DNA of 64,000 bases from Flavobacterium microcysteis (lineage in GTDB: Bacteria; Bacteroidota; Bacteroidia; Flavobacteriales; Flavobacteriaceae), in NCBI RefSeq assembly GCF_006385255.1, contig NZ_VFJE01000053.1, positions 327,875-391,874 on the forward strand, read 5' to 3'. Position 1 is the first letter of the stretch; every line of letters begins with the position of its first letter. Of the stretch, positions 34,062-42,596 are shown piece after piece. The notes beneath the pieces were generated by a model, which was not told where the DNA came from, did not search any database, and saw only the letters and a program-made list of their open reading frames with translations. Both the position numbers and the translations under genes were made by a program.

Positions 34062-34590
34062 GACAGTATTGAATATAAACGATTTTTTCACTCAGCTGAT
34101 TCAGTATGATTGGAAACGTTTTGATACGATTGAAGATGCATTCGAACAATTAAAACAATACAGAGAAATACTCAACAGCTTTGAGACATTAGTAGTAACA
34201 GAAGCCGCAAAAGAAAATTTTGATTTTGACACTCTGTACACATTTATTCAGTCTCAAAAGGCAATTGCCACATTACCTTTTATGGGAAGACTGCATAGCA
34301 TTGTCAACCCTTATCGCATGAGAGGACAACTCATAGAAATAGCAAAAAAGATTGAATTTGACACTGAAAAAGTGAAACTTTCGGGTTTAATCTGCGAATG
34401 CGATCTTCGGTATAAATACGGGCAAAATCCCAATTTTCAGGATTTACTCAAAATAGATTCGGGTAGCGATGGTTATTACGAGTATACAGTTTATGAATGT
34501 ATGAAATGTAATTTTAAATGGTGCGCCTCAATCGCAGATGAAATGTCAGGAAATACAAAATTTGATAAATGGGATAACCAGTTCATTTAA
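34054..34590 (+). CDS. protein with C-terminal zinc-ribbon-like cysteines, gene 8
   Basis: Begins inside the end of gene 7 (8-base overlap). The 178-residue protein has a helical N-terminal two-thirds and, near the C terminus, two cysteine pairs: ICECDLRYKYGQN and YECMKCNFKWCAS, a spacing compatible with a zinc ribbon. No family name is available from reading alone. It may be a nucleic-acid-binding or structural zinc protein; the setting suggests another toxin-antagonist gene. Confidence 0.55.
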   Translation: MDKTVLNINDFFTQLIQYDWKRFDTIEDAFEQLKQYREILNSFETLVVTEAAKENFDFDTLYTFIQSQKAIATLPFMGRLHSIVNPYRMRGQLIEIAKKIEFDTEKVKLSGLICECDLRYKYGQNPNFQDLLKIDSGSDGYYEYTVYECMKCNFKWCASIADEMSGNTKFDKWDNQFI

Positions 34591-34595
34591 AAATA

Positions 34596-35252
34596 ATGGA
34601 ACAATACGATATACAATCCGAGTTATTGAAAAACCATTGGAATGTAATGGGCACTACATATCTCTCCGCAAAGAAAAAGAATGTGGATGATGGTAATAAT
34701 GATGCAGTACTTGAATTCCTGCACGAAGAATGGGAAAGAATATATCCGGAATTTGTGCTAAATCCTGTGAAAAATGAAGTTATAGAACGGTTTTATTTTG
34801 CCCAGACCAAAGGATTTGAAAAAGAAAAACAGCTCAACGGGGAAGTGACAGCTTTTCGTGTTTACTACTATTTGTGCCAGTACTTTTCATTAAAAATAGA
34901 GCCGAATGTGATAACGGATTATAATCCGGAAAACTATCCTCAATATGACATTCATTTTAGCGACACGAACCGACTCTTATTTGATCTGTTCTCTGAATTG
35001 TGGGATGAAATTAATCGAGACAACGAATCCGATTTCTATTCTTTTGAAGAATTTGATCTGGAAGAATTTTATGAAACGGAAGTTGATTTATTACAATTGT
35101 TTTTAGCAGAATGCTGGAATGAGACAAAAGCAAAAACCCATTCAACAGCCATAGCCATTTTATCTGAAGCTACGGCAGTAGGAGACGATTATTTCCTTGA
35201 CGAAAAAAGAATTTTATCGGATAGTGAAGCAGAAATTTTAAACAGACAATAA
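34596..35252 (+). CDS. acidic protein of unknown function, gene 9
   Basis: A 218-residue cytoplasmic protein, 5 bases after gene 8. It is acidic with a helical look (EFLHEEWERIYPEFVLN; LLFDLFSELWDEINRDNESD; FEEFDLEEFYETEVDLLQLF). No motif is recognised. Like gene 3, its charge would suit binding to a basic toxin domain, which is inference. Confidence 0.5.
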   Translation: MEQYDIQSELLKNHWNVMGTTYLSAKKKNVDDGNNDAVLEFLHEEWERIYPEFVLNPVKNEVIERFYFAQTKGFEKEKQLNGEVTAFRVYYYLCQYFSLKIEPNVITDYNPENYPQYDIHFSDTNRLLFDLFSELWDEINRDNESDFYSFEEFDLEEFYETEVDLLQLFLAECWNETKAKTHSTAIAILSEATAVGDDYFLDEKRILSDSEAEILNRQ

Positions 35253-35272
35253 TTAATCATTTAAAAAAGAAC

Positions 35273-35761
35273 ATGATTAAAAAATTGAACATTGACGTAA
35301 GCCAAACATCAGAAAAATTCCAACATTTGGCTAATGAAATAGTGGACTTTTTGATTAACAATCTACTACTAATTGACGCATTGGAACAGGAAATATATGA
35401 TCGCTATCAGATTTTAGAAGAGAAAAGAGCTTCTCCCAATCAGACACATCCTGACGAAGAGGATTTATGGGATGAATATGCACAACGTTGTAAAGAAATA
35501 ATTGCACCAATCAGCACAAAGCCCTACACCGATTCACGCTCATTTGGGAAACCAACTGCATATGAATATCTAAGCGATCCGAAGACAAAAATCAGTCTTA
35601 TAATGAAATCGGAAAATCGTGCTGTTGTAGAAACCTATTTTGAGCATGCGATAGCCAAAAAAGAACAATTTGTACTGAAAAAAGACAATACTGGCTGGAA
35701 AATTGACACCAAAAAATACGGATACCCTGACGAGGACAAATGGTGGAAAGACGAAATATAA
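35273..35761 (+). CDS. NTF2-fold/RhsIA-like immunity protein, gene 10
   Basis: A 162-residue protein ending the block. Its second half (SFGKPTAYEYLSDPKTKISL, then IMKSENRAVVETYFEH and FVLKKDNTGWKIDTKKYGY) resembles NTF2-like immunity proteins of the RhsIA group from memory of the family; the N-terminal half is helical (LANEIVDFLINNLLLIDALE). RhsIA-type proteins protect against Rhs-family toxin tips. No Rhs or VgrG gene is adjacent. It is followed by a strand switch. Confidence 0.6.
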   Translation: MIKKLNIDVSQTSEKFQHLANEIVDFLINNLLLIDALEQEIYDRYQILEEKRASPNQTHPDEEDLWDEYAQRCKEIIAPISTKPYTDSRSFGKPTAYEYLSDPKTKISLIMKSENRAVVETYFEHAIAKKEQFVLKKDNTGWKIDTKKYGYPDEDKWWKDEI

Positions 35762-35799
35762 GTGAAAAACACTATCCAATTCCCTTAAAAAACAACTAC

Positions 35800-35825
35800 A
35801 AAAAACCCCGATACTAGTACCGGGG
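35800..35825 (-). terminator. intrinsic terminator on the minus strand
   Basis: CCCCG and CGGGG form a short stem around a 10-base spacer. A6 lies to its left (U6 on the minus strand), whereas no T-run follows it on the plus strand, so it belongs to the minus-strand gene at 35849-36130 rather than to the immunity block. Confidence 0.65.
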
Positions 35826-35848
35826 CTACAAACAACAAGGTGAAAAAA

Positions 35849-36130
35849 CTATTTCTGGTTTTTCTTTATGGTACTCATTTTTCTGGCTGGCGAATATATT
35901 TTTGATTTTAAAGAATTTTTGGCCATATGATAGCTGCCAATACATCGTTCCAGTTCATGTATCAATATCTTATAATAATCGTAAGTTCCCTGAAGCTCTG
36001 ATGCTTTATTTCTGATTTCCTGATCTTGTTCTTCAGAAATAGTTATGGTTCCATATAAATTATGGTATTCTTTGTATCTGCCGTAAGCCTCTACCAATTG
36101 TTCATGGTCTTTGGCATCTATTTTTATCAT
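35849..36130 (-). CDS. small helical protein of unknown function
   Basis: A 93-residue, strongly helical protein (DHEQLVEAYGRYKEYHNLY; ELQGTYDYYKILIHELERCI) with a basic C-terminal tail (SPARKMSTIKKNQK). No signal peptide, no recognised family. It is alone between the immunity block and the TonB receptor cassette, with its own terminator below. Confidence 0.5.
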   Translation of the reverse strand: MIKIDAKDHEQLVEAYGRYKEYHNLYGTITISEEQDQEIRNKASELQGTYDYYKILIHELERCIGSYHMAKNSLKSKIYSPARKMSTIKKNQK

Positions 36131-36201
36131 GTGTACACTATTTGAACAGCCATTGGCTGCCTGGACAATTATTTTATTTTAGCAGTTGCCTGCAAGACAG
36201 A

Positions 36202-36942
36202 TTAAAGATAATCTGCAATATCGATATCACCTTTGACAACCAAATTCCCGTTTTCTAATTTTTCCTGCAATACAATCATGTTGGCTCCAACAGTTTGAAT
36301 TATCTGTACGCGTATTGGCCCGGAGTTAGCATAAGGTTCCGTTGTTCCCGGTTTATACAATTCTAAAAATACAGGAGCCGTATTACTAAAGAAACTATAG
36401 ATTTTGAGTTCGGAAAAGTTTTCTTTTCCTATGTTTGGAAACTCTGCCAATACCGCCCCATTTTCTCTTTTTAGTACGCCTTTTACTGTTTGCAGTTCAG
36501 AACCTGAAAATTCTCCAAGGTTTGGAAAAAGGAATACAAAGCCTACTCTTCCGATATTTACTGTAGGCTTTACAGCATACGTTTTTAGAAAAATCCCGGG
36601 AAGGTTAAAAAAGTACAATTCCTTGTATTGGTCACTATTGTAGTACGTAATTTCATAGTTTGCCAGTTCGTTTCCGATTTCATTGTTATAAATACCCAGA
36701 TAATTTTTTTCATCTTTGTCTATGACAAATTCCAAGGTAGTTTCTATGTTTCCTCTGTAACTTCCCTGTTGGTTTATCAAAACCGGTTCTCCGTTAAACC
36801 TCAGCTGTACGGCATCCGGACTGGAATATCCTTTAATCTTTACACGAGCCGGTTTTTGAGCCGCATCAATAGAATTGGTAAGTTCTGCTTCGCAAGCAGT
36901 CAAAATAAGCAGCCCTATTATAAATACTATCGCTTTTTTCAT
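36202..36942 (-). CDS. lipoprotein of the STN receptor cassette
   Basis: The ATG at 36942 is preferred; the frame two codons above begins with TTG. A lipobox is visible (MKKAIVFIIGLLILTAC) with Cys17 as the lipidation site, after which the 246-residue protein is strand-rich (RVKIKGYSSPDAVQLRFN; SGPIRVQIIQTVGANMIVLQ). I cannot name the family with confidence. It is the last gene of the minus-strand cassette below the TonB receptor, and surface lipoproteins paired with such receptors often bind the substrate. Confidence 0.6.
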   Translation of the reverse strand: MKKAIVFIIGLLILTACEAELTNSIDAAQKPARVKIKGYSSPDAVQLRFNGEPVLINQQGSYRGNIETTLEFVIDKDEKNYLGIYNNEIGNELANYEITYYNSDQYKELYFFNLPGIFLKTYAVKPTVNIGRVGFVFLFPNLGEFSGSELQTVKGVLKRENGAVLAEFPNIGKENFSELKIYSFFSNTAPVFLELYKPGTTEPYANSGPIRVQIIQTVGANMIVLQEKLENGNLVVKGDIDIADYL

Positions 36943-36967
36943 AATCAATCTGGGTTATATTTTATTT

Positions 36968-36997
36968 CCCGCAACTGTGTCTGGTTGCGGGATTTTT
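36968..36997 (+). promoter_or_regulatory. hairpin between receptor-cassette genes
   Basis: CCCGCAAC and GTTGCGGG form an 8-bp perfect stem with an 8-base loop. A T6 run follows it only on the plus strand, although the flanking genes are on the minus strand. It could stop antisense RNA or protect a processed minus-strand mRNA end. Confidence 0.55.
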
Positions 36998-37008
36998 TGA
37001 GTAATTGA

Positions 37009-37944
37009 TTATTTCTTGATAAACTTAAGTTTCTCAACCGTAGTACCGTCAGTTACCGTAATCAGGTAGGTACCAACAGATAAGGATGAAACATCAGTAC
37101 GTGTATTGAAAGGCGCAGTCATAATTTCTTGCCCCATCATATTATATACTTTAACTGTTGTCTGTTCTGCTGAAAGTGACGGATTAAGTTCCAATACCAA
37201 TTCTGACATTGCAGGGTTTTGCATAATTTTAGTAGCATTCAGACCTTTCTCAGTGTCTTTTGTACTTAATGGTGTTACATAAATACCCATTTCATCAATA
37301 TTAATATTTTGTACGTTTTGACCGGAAGTCGGACCTGAAGTAATTCGGTTTGACCATAAACCTATATAAATCTTTTTTCCAGCAAATGCAGAAATATCCA
37401 CAAGACTTTCCACAAATTGTGTCAAATCACTAGGAAACGGATGATTTACTCCTTCACCTGCAATTATCGTATACGGATAAGCTATCTGCTCTCCTGCTCC
37501 ATCTAAAGCCATTGACTGAAAATCGGACAAATCAGGCACTTGTTTTTCTGGTGTACTGGTATATATATACAAAAATCTACCTAAGGTTAAATGTGTCGTC
37601 CTTTGCCTGCCTATATAAGCTGCAAGTGTAATCGTTCCTGAAACAGATGTCAAATCAATTTCCGGAGAAATCACCCAGTCATTTTCTGTAGCAAAACCGG
37701 TTGCATTTCCTGATGGTACATTACTGATAGAAAAACGCAATACTCCAGATGTGCCATAGGTAAGAGAAGTTCCATTGTGGTAAATATTTTGTCCTTGAAC
37801 CCATTTGTTTCCGTTTGCATTCAGGTCATGGAATGTCCATCCTATCATATCGTCTGGAGAATCAAAAGAATTGACCCATACTGGAAGTTGTCCGTAAAAA
37901 ACAGTGGTAACCAATAAGGTCGCTAATAGTAATAAATTTTTCAT
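37009..37944 (-). CDS. T9SS-exported choice-of-anchor J protein
   Basis: A 311-residue protein: signal peptide 1-18 (MKNLLLLATLLVTTVFYG), then a choice-of-anchor J (cleaved-adhesin-like) domain at about 20-225, recognised by SFDSPDDMIGWTFHDLNANG and GFATENDWVISPEIDLTS plus a final YIGLWSNRITSG, and a T9SS type A sorting domain at the end (MQNPAMSELVLELNPSLS; VYNMMGQEIM; LSVGTYLITVTDG). Expected on the cell surface or secreted. It is directly downstream of the TonB receptor in the cassette. Confidence 0.85.
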   Translation of the reverse strand: MKNLLLLATLLVTTVFYGQLPVWVNSFDSPDDMIGWTFHDLNANGNKWVQGQNIYHNGTSLTYGTSGVLRFSISNVPSGNATGFATENDWVISPEIDLTSVSGTITLAAYIGRQRTTHLTLGRFLYIYTSTPEKQVPDLSDFQSMALDGAGEQIAYPYTIIAGEGVNHPFPSDLTQFVESLVDISAFAGKKIYIGLWSNRITSGPTSGQNVQNINIDEMGIYVTPLSTKDTEKGLNATKIMQNPAMSELVLELNPSLSAEQTTVKVYNMMGQEIMTAPFNTRTDVSSLSVGTYLITVTDGTTVEKLKFIKK

Positions 37945-37992
37945 TTTTGTATTGTTAAGTGTTGTAGTTTCTCCGCTTCTGTTATCTTTTGC

Positions 37993-38026
37993 GATTCCTT
38001 GCCTGAGCCGAGTAAAGGCAGGAATC
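37993..38026 (-). promoter_or_regulatory. hairpin between TonB receptor and choice-of-anchor gene
   Basis: GATTCCTTGCCT and AGGCAGGAATC pair with one bulged base around an 11-base loop. There is no U-tract on the minus strand, so it is not a canonical terminator for the receptor transcript. It may be a stabilising or processing element that sets different mRNA levels for the genes on either side. Confidence 0.5.
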
Positions 38027-38083
38027 GGGTTTTATTTTTAAATTATAGTGCCGTGTTTTGGGTTTATTTCATAGGCAGGCCGT

Positions 38084-41000
38084 TTAAAAAGTTAGGTTAA
38101 TGCTCATTCCGAAAGTCCTTCCGGTACGGGCACGGAAAATAATCTTGTCAATATCTTTGTCGTATTTACTGGTCGAGCCTGGTAAAAGCGCTAAGTTTTC
38201 TCTTTCTGTAGCATAATCACTCCCTACCCCGCGTACAACCGAATAGGAATTGTAATTGTTATAGTATTCCTTTACACGATCAAAAAGATTTTTGACATGG
38301 AATTTTACCTCAAGATTTTTGTTCTTTAAAAACTTATAGGCAATCTGCATATCTGCAACGGCATAAGGACGCTGTATTTCTTCCGCATTATAAGAATAAC
38401 CTACTGTTATATACTGGTCACCTTTGGCATTGTATAAAAAGCTGGCTCCTAACCTATCACCTTCATAAACCAAACCCAGGTTATAGGCATAAGGCGTTTG
38501 TCCATACAATGGCCTGTCTACCTTATAGGTATCACCTGTCTCGTATCTGTTTTTGTAAGCAGTAACTTGTGTCTTGTTATAGGTAAAGTTCCCACTTATG
38601 AAAAGGCTGTTAAGGATGGCGTTATTATTGATAAAACCTAGATTCTTTCTTAGCTCCATTTCAAATCCTACCAGTTTTGCATTATTTGAATTTCCGTTAT
38701 AGAGGTAGAGGTTTCCTTCGTTAGAAATATAACCTTCGCGTTCTATAGGTCGGTCAATATCTTTGTAATATATGCCCGCCGACAGTATTTCACCCAAGTT
38801 GGGGAACCATTCAAATTTAAAATCATAACTGTTGATTACTGAAGATGTCATTTCGGTATTATAGATCATCGCATTGGCTACCGGATCGATATACGGCAAT
38901 CCTGTTCTTTCATTAAACTGAGGACGAATTACTGCTTTGCTATAAGCCAGCCTTAGATTCATACTACTTATAGGGCTGTAAGTAAAGTTAACCGAAGGCA
39001 TAAACTGCCAAGTCTTATCGTGGATAGGCTCTTTTAGTAAATTCCTTGAGTCGGCAGGATCTAGCTGTTGAGAAATCAGCGTATATTTAAAGTACTCTGC
39101 TCTCATACCCCATACCAGCCTTAGTTTATTTGTCCAACGATTGTCAAACATAAAATAAGGTGCATGCTGTTTCACTTCGCCTTCATATTTTGAATCTTTA
39201 TAGATTGGCATCGTTTGCCACCCAATACCGCCAGGTACATATTTTGAGCCATCAAACCAATCGCTAAGTGGGCCATAAATGGCTAAGGAGTTTCTGTCAC
39301 TATTGGGTACATCCCTATTTTCGTCTACTCTTAGGAAAAACTTTTCTTGTTGGTTGGTATTATTTTTCAAGGTACCTGCATATCCTACTTTGATATCATT
39401 TTTAAAATCTCCAATATCCAGTTTCCATTTTAAAGACCCTCCATAATTGTAGTCGGTTTCTCTGTTTTCTATGTAGGCTCTTGTAAAATTATTCCCGGAG
39501 TTATATATCTGGTGGTATTCCATGATTTCCCTACCAATAAAACTATAATAGGTTATATTCTGTGTCATATCCTTGGTATCTGAGGCCACACTAGTTCTGG
39601 CTGCAAACCAATTAAATTCTAATCCTCCAATTTTGTGACTTCCTTCAAGTTTGTTCTGTATCAATGTCTGATATACCGGATAATTGACATTATCTGTATA
39701 AGGCTTATCTAAACCAGGAATGTTTCTATCGTCATTGTCCGGTACGATTCCATGATAGAAATAATTATAAGCACCCTCAGCCGCACTTGCCATTCCGCTA
39801 CCTCCTGTATATTCATTCCATCCTGTAGTCCTCGTAAGCGTATTGTCATAAAGATGCGTATAAGAATTACGGAACGATAGACGGTTATTGCCCAACTGAA
39901 GTCCTGTATTAAACATCGCCGCTACTGTGGAAGTATAAGTGTAAGACGCTCCTTTGTTTCGAAAGTTGAAAAATTCTACAGGTGCTACACCTGCTTGCTT
40001 CCAATTGCTTACTAAGGCCGTATTGTCGAGCCAGTTTCCTCGTCCTGTATGTTCAATATCCAATTTTGTCTGCTCATTTCTTAAAGTAGCTGCTGCTGCA
40101 AAACCCCATTTGTTATTATTTTTCATTTTAAAGTTTCGTCCCATCGCTAACTGGAAACTGGAACTCGGATCTGCCTTTGAGTTATAGGTAGTGAAGTTAT
40201 CGTTCTTAAAACGTTTGGATTGTTCAAAAAACACAGGATTGTTCCAAGAGGTAGAAATAAGACCTTTAGGAAAATCTCTTGTACCGTCGTCATAGCCAAA
40301 ATAATCAGATTCACCTCTTTGCCGAGACTGGAAATCTTTAAAGGTAGATTCGGTATTATAGGAACTGCCCCAGCTAAAAGAGAAAAAATCCTTTTCCGGA
40401 ATATCTTTTGTTCTTACTTCCACATAACCTCCAGCAAAACTGGCATTCATATCGGGAGTAACTGTCTTGCTTACTACTACACTTTCTACCATAGCCGTAG
40501 GAATGATATCAAATGAAAAGTTCTGGTTATACGCTTCTGTGCTTGGCAAATTGATACCGTCCATTGCGGCAGTATTCCAGCGTTCTCCCATAGAACGCAC
40601 GACCACATATTTGTTGTCAATTGTCGTAATCCCGGTAATTCTTTTTAAAGTTGCCCCTACATCGCTGTCGGGTGTTTTGGCAATCTGTTCGGAAGAAATA
40701 CCGTCGCTCATCTGTGGAGCTCTTTTTTGCTGCATGAGCAATCCCTGAGCTGAAGCATCGTTGTAGTCTAATGTGATTACTACTTCATCCAATCCTAATG
40801 CATCCGGTTTCAAGACAACATTCAGGTCTGTTACTTCACCGGCTTTTACTACGACTCCTGTAATTCGCTTGGTCTGATAAGAAATATAGCTTATTTCCAG
40901 ATTGTTGATGCCTTCTTCTAATGACAATGAAAAATTTCCATTGCTATCAGCCTGCGCACCTGCCTTTGCTCCGGCAACTGCTACATTGGCTCCTGCCAAA

Positions 41001-41350
41001 GCAAGGCCAAATTCATCGACTATCTTTCCTTTTACGGCTCCAATTTTTTTTACAGAGGTCGGTTTTGGAACAACTGCATAGGAGTTGCCATTTTTCTTAA
41101 GTATAAAAGAAGTCCCTGAAAGAGAGGCTTCCAATGCCTTTTCCCAGGTTTGGTTTTTTGCAGAATAGGCCGGTACTTTTACTGTTCCGGTTTGCTTATG
41201 GTCAAAGGCAATGCTGATGTCGCCTAATTTTTCTATACGTATGATTCGTGATTCCAGAGTTTCTTCAGGAAAGGATACATCCTGCTGGGCATAGAGAGAT
41301 TGCGTAAAAATTAAAAGCAATATTGTTTTAAATAGGAACCAATTTTTCAT
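38084..41350 (-). CDS. TonB-dependent receptor with STN signalling domain
   Basis: A 1088-residue outer-membrane receptor. Order: signal peptide to about 22 (MKNWFLFKTILLLIFTQSLYA); STN secretin/TonB N-terminal domain at about 30-95 (IEKLGDISIAFDHKQTGTVK); carboxypeptidase-regulatory-like domain at about 105-180 (GKIVDEFGLALAGANVAVA); plug at about 190-320 (KTPDSDVGATLKRITGITTI); and a 22-strand barrel to the end. The STN domain is the part that would signal to FecR. The ligand is not readable. It is followed by a choice-of-anchor protein and a lipoprotein and preceded by fecR and an ECF sigma gene. Confidence 0.9.
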   Translation of the reverse strand: MKNWFLFKTILLLIFTQSLYAQQDVSFPEETLESRIIRIEKLGDISIAFDHKQTGTVKVPAYSAKNQTWEKALEASLSGTSFILKKNGNSYAVVPKPTSVKKIGAVKGKIVDEFGLALAGANVAVAGAKAGAQADSNGNFSLSLEEGINNLEISYISYQTKRITGVVVKAGEVTDLNVVLKPDALGLDEVVITLDYNDASAQGLLMQQKRAPQMSDGISSEQIAKTPDSDVGATLKRITGITTIDNKYVVVRSMGERWNTAAMDGINLPSTEAYNQNFSFDIIPTAMVESVVVSKTVTPDMNASFAGGYVEVRTKDIPEKDFFSFSWGSSYNTESTFKDFQSRQRGESDYFGYDDGTRDFPKGLISTSWNNPVFFEQSKRFKNDNFTTYNSKADPSSSFQLAMGRNFKMKNNNKWGFAAAATLRNEQTKLDIEHTGRGNWLDNTALVSNWKQAGVAPVEFFNFRNKGASYTYTSTVAAMFNTGLQLGNNRLSFRNSYTHLYDNTLTRTTGWNEYTGGSGMASAAEGAYNYFYHGIVPDNDDRNIPGLDKPYTDNVNYPVYQTLIQNKLEGSHKIGGLEFNWFAARTSVASDTKDMTQNITYYSFIGREIMEYHQIYNSGNNFTRAYIENRETDYNYGGSLKWKLDIGDFKNDIKVGYAGTLKNNTNQQEKFFLRVDENRDVPNSDRNSLAIYGPLSDWFDGSKYVPGGIGWQTMPIYKDSKYEGEVKQHAPYFMFDNRWTNKLRLVWGMRAEYFKYTLISQQLDPADSRNLLKEPIHDKTWQFMPSVNFTYSPISSMNLRLAYSKAVIRPQFNERTGLPYIDPVANAMIYNTEMTSSVINSYDFKFEWFPNLGEILSAGIYYKDIDRPIEREGYISNEGNLYLYNGNSNNAKLVGFEMELRKNLGFINNNAILNSLFISGNFTYNKTQVTAYKNRYETGDTYKVDRPLYGQTPYAYNLGLVYEGDRLGASFLYNAKGDQYITVGYSYNAEEIQRPYAVADMQIAYKFLKNKNLEVKFHVKNLFDRVKEYYNNYNSYSVVRGVGSDYATERENLALLPGSTSKYDKDIDKIIFRARTGRTFGMSINLTF

Positions 41351-41385
41351 AATGTTCGTTAGTGCTGTTGTTGAAGTTGTTGTAA

Positions 41386-42417
41386 TTATTTGTAAAGGGT
41401 TACTGTATTATTTTTAATGGTATAGCGTATGCCGTAGATGTCTGAAATAATATCCAGCGCATTGCTTAGGGAAGTTTCTTTTTCAAAAGAGGCACTAAAG
41501 CTCATGTCCTTCAACAGGTCTGGTTGTGCTATGATTTCAATATCAAAATGCTGTTCCATTCTAAGGATTAATTCATCCGCATCAGAATGGTTGAGCGTCA
41601 GGTTTCCTTGTCGCCATGTAGCAATTGTTGAAGTTTCTATTTCTGATAAGCTGACCGCATTTTTCTTTTTATCGATGACTACTTTCTGTGAAGGAACCAG
41701 CACGCAGATTTTTTGATTCTCTCTTAATACCTCAACTCTACCCGTCCTGACTGCTACGCTGCTTTTATGCAATTCTTTATATGCCGTTACGCTAAAGGAA
41801 GTTCCTTTTACCGCTACATCGGCATCTTGGGAATGGACGATAAAACGCTTCTGTGGATTTTTAGTTACTTCAAAAAATGCTTCTCCGTTTTCTAGCCAGA
41901 TTTCTCTTTTGATGTCGTTAAATTCATTTTTTACAAAAGCCAGAGTAGTGTTTCCGTTTAGCGTAATAAAAGAACCGTCAGGTAGTGTAAACTTTTTTAC
42001 TTCTCCTTTGCCTGTCTGATACACCATCTCTTTTGAGAACAAACACCCAAGACTCTGGAACGTGCCATAGGTATTGTATTGGTAGGCCGTAACAGAAGTC
42101 ATCAACATCACGACGACAGCCGCTGCATAAGGCATTAGTTTTTGCAATCTGAAAACTTTTATCGGCCGACGAGCCGGATCGCCAAACCCGTATTGAGAGG
42201 ATAATGACTCCCAGACCTTTTCAACGCCATTTTTTATCTGGCTTTCGGAAGCTTCAAATGGAGTGTTTTCTGATTTTTCAGGATTCCAGTTTTTAATACT
42301 CTGGATTTCTTTTTCAGATGCCTGTCCGTTATAATATCTGTGGAAATAATCATGCAGCCACAAAAACCAAATCAGCTTTTTTTTCTCTTGTTCTTCTTTA
42401 TTCAGCTTCTTGTTCAT
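41386..42417 (-). CDS. FecR family anti-sigma factor
   Basis: A 343-residue protein: cytoplasmic region 1-85, one membrane helix at about 90-110 (YAAAVVVMLMTSVTAYQYN), a periplasmic FecR domain at about 135-240 (KKFTLPDGSFITLNGNTTLA; VKGTSFSVTAYKEL) and a C-terminal DUF4974-type domain (ILRMEQHFDIEIIAQPDLLK; FSASFEKETSLSNALDII). It would relay the state of the STN receptor to the ECF sigma factor encoded divergently. It precedes the receptor gene by 35 bases. Confidence 0.92.
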   Translation of the reverse strand: MNKKLNKEEQEKKKLIWFLWLHDYFHRYYNGQASEKEIQSIKNWNPEKSENTPFEASESQIKNGVEKVWESLSSQYGFGDPARRPIKVFRLQKLMPYAAAVVVMLMTSVTAYQYNTYGTFQSLGCLFSKEMVYQTGKGEVKKFTLPDGSFITLNGNTTLAFVKNEFNDIKREIWLENGEAFFEVTKNPQKRFIVHSQDADVAVKGTSFSVTAYKELHKSSVAVRTGRVEVLRENQKICVLVPSQKVVIDKKKNAVSLSEIETSTIATWRQGNLTLNHSDADELILRMEQHFDIEIIAQPDLLKDMSFSASFEKETSLSNALDIISDIYGIRYTIKNNTVTLYK

Positions 42418-42518
42418 ATTATTTTGTTCTTATATAGATAATCGTAATCAGTGTTCCCGATTTCTTGGCGATACTCGTTATGAAAACATTACTAATATGT
42501 TAAGTGTTTTTTTATCAA

Positions 42519-42548
42519 ATTGAGAGGTTCATTTTTATGATACATTTG
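42519..42548 (+). promoter_or_regulatory. promoter for the ECF sigma gene
   Basis: ATTG at 42519-42522 (TTG -33 element), an 18-base spacer and TACATTTG at 42541-42548. It lies upstream of the ATG at 42597 but inside longer open frames, supporting the shorter start. Confidence 0.65.
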
Positions 42549-42596
42549 CGGTGTTCTTCTTATTCAGCATCTACAAAATATGTAGAAAACAACCCT

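Noticed and set aside
29972..35761. An anti-phage defence island or a toxin-antitoxin array as an alternative reading of the dense block.
   Set aside because: No nuclease, helicase, reverse transcriptase, TIR, NTPase or small toxin/antitoxin pair is seen; the resemblances that can be made are to immunity families.
35800..35825. A terminator for the immunity block on the plus strand.
   Set aside because: The hairpin has no T-tract on the plus side; its U-tract lies on the minus strand and fits the 35849-36130 gene.
36628..37008. A 126-codon plus-strand frame opposite the receptor-cassette lipoprotein.
   Set aside because: It is antisense to a lipoprotein gene with a clear lipobox and shows composition of a shadow frame.
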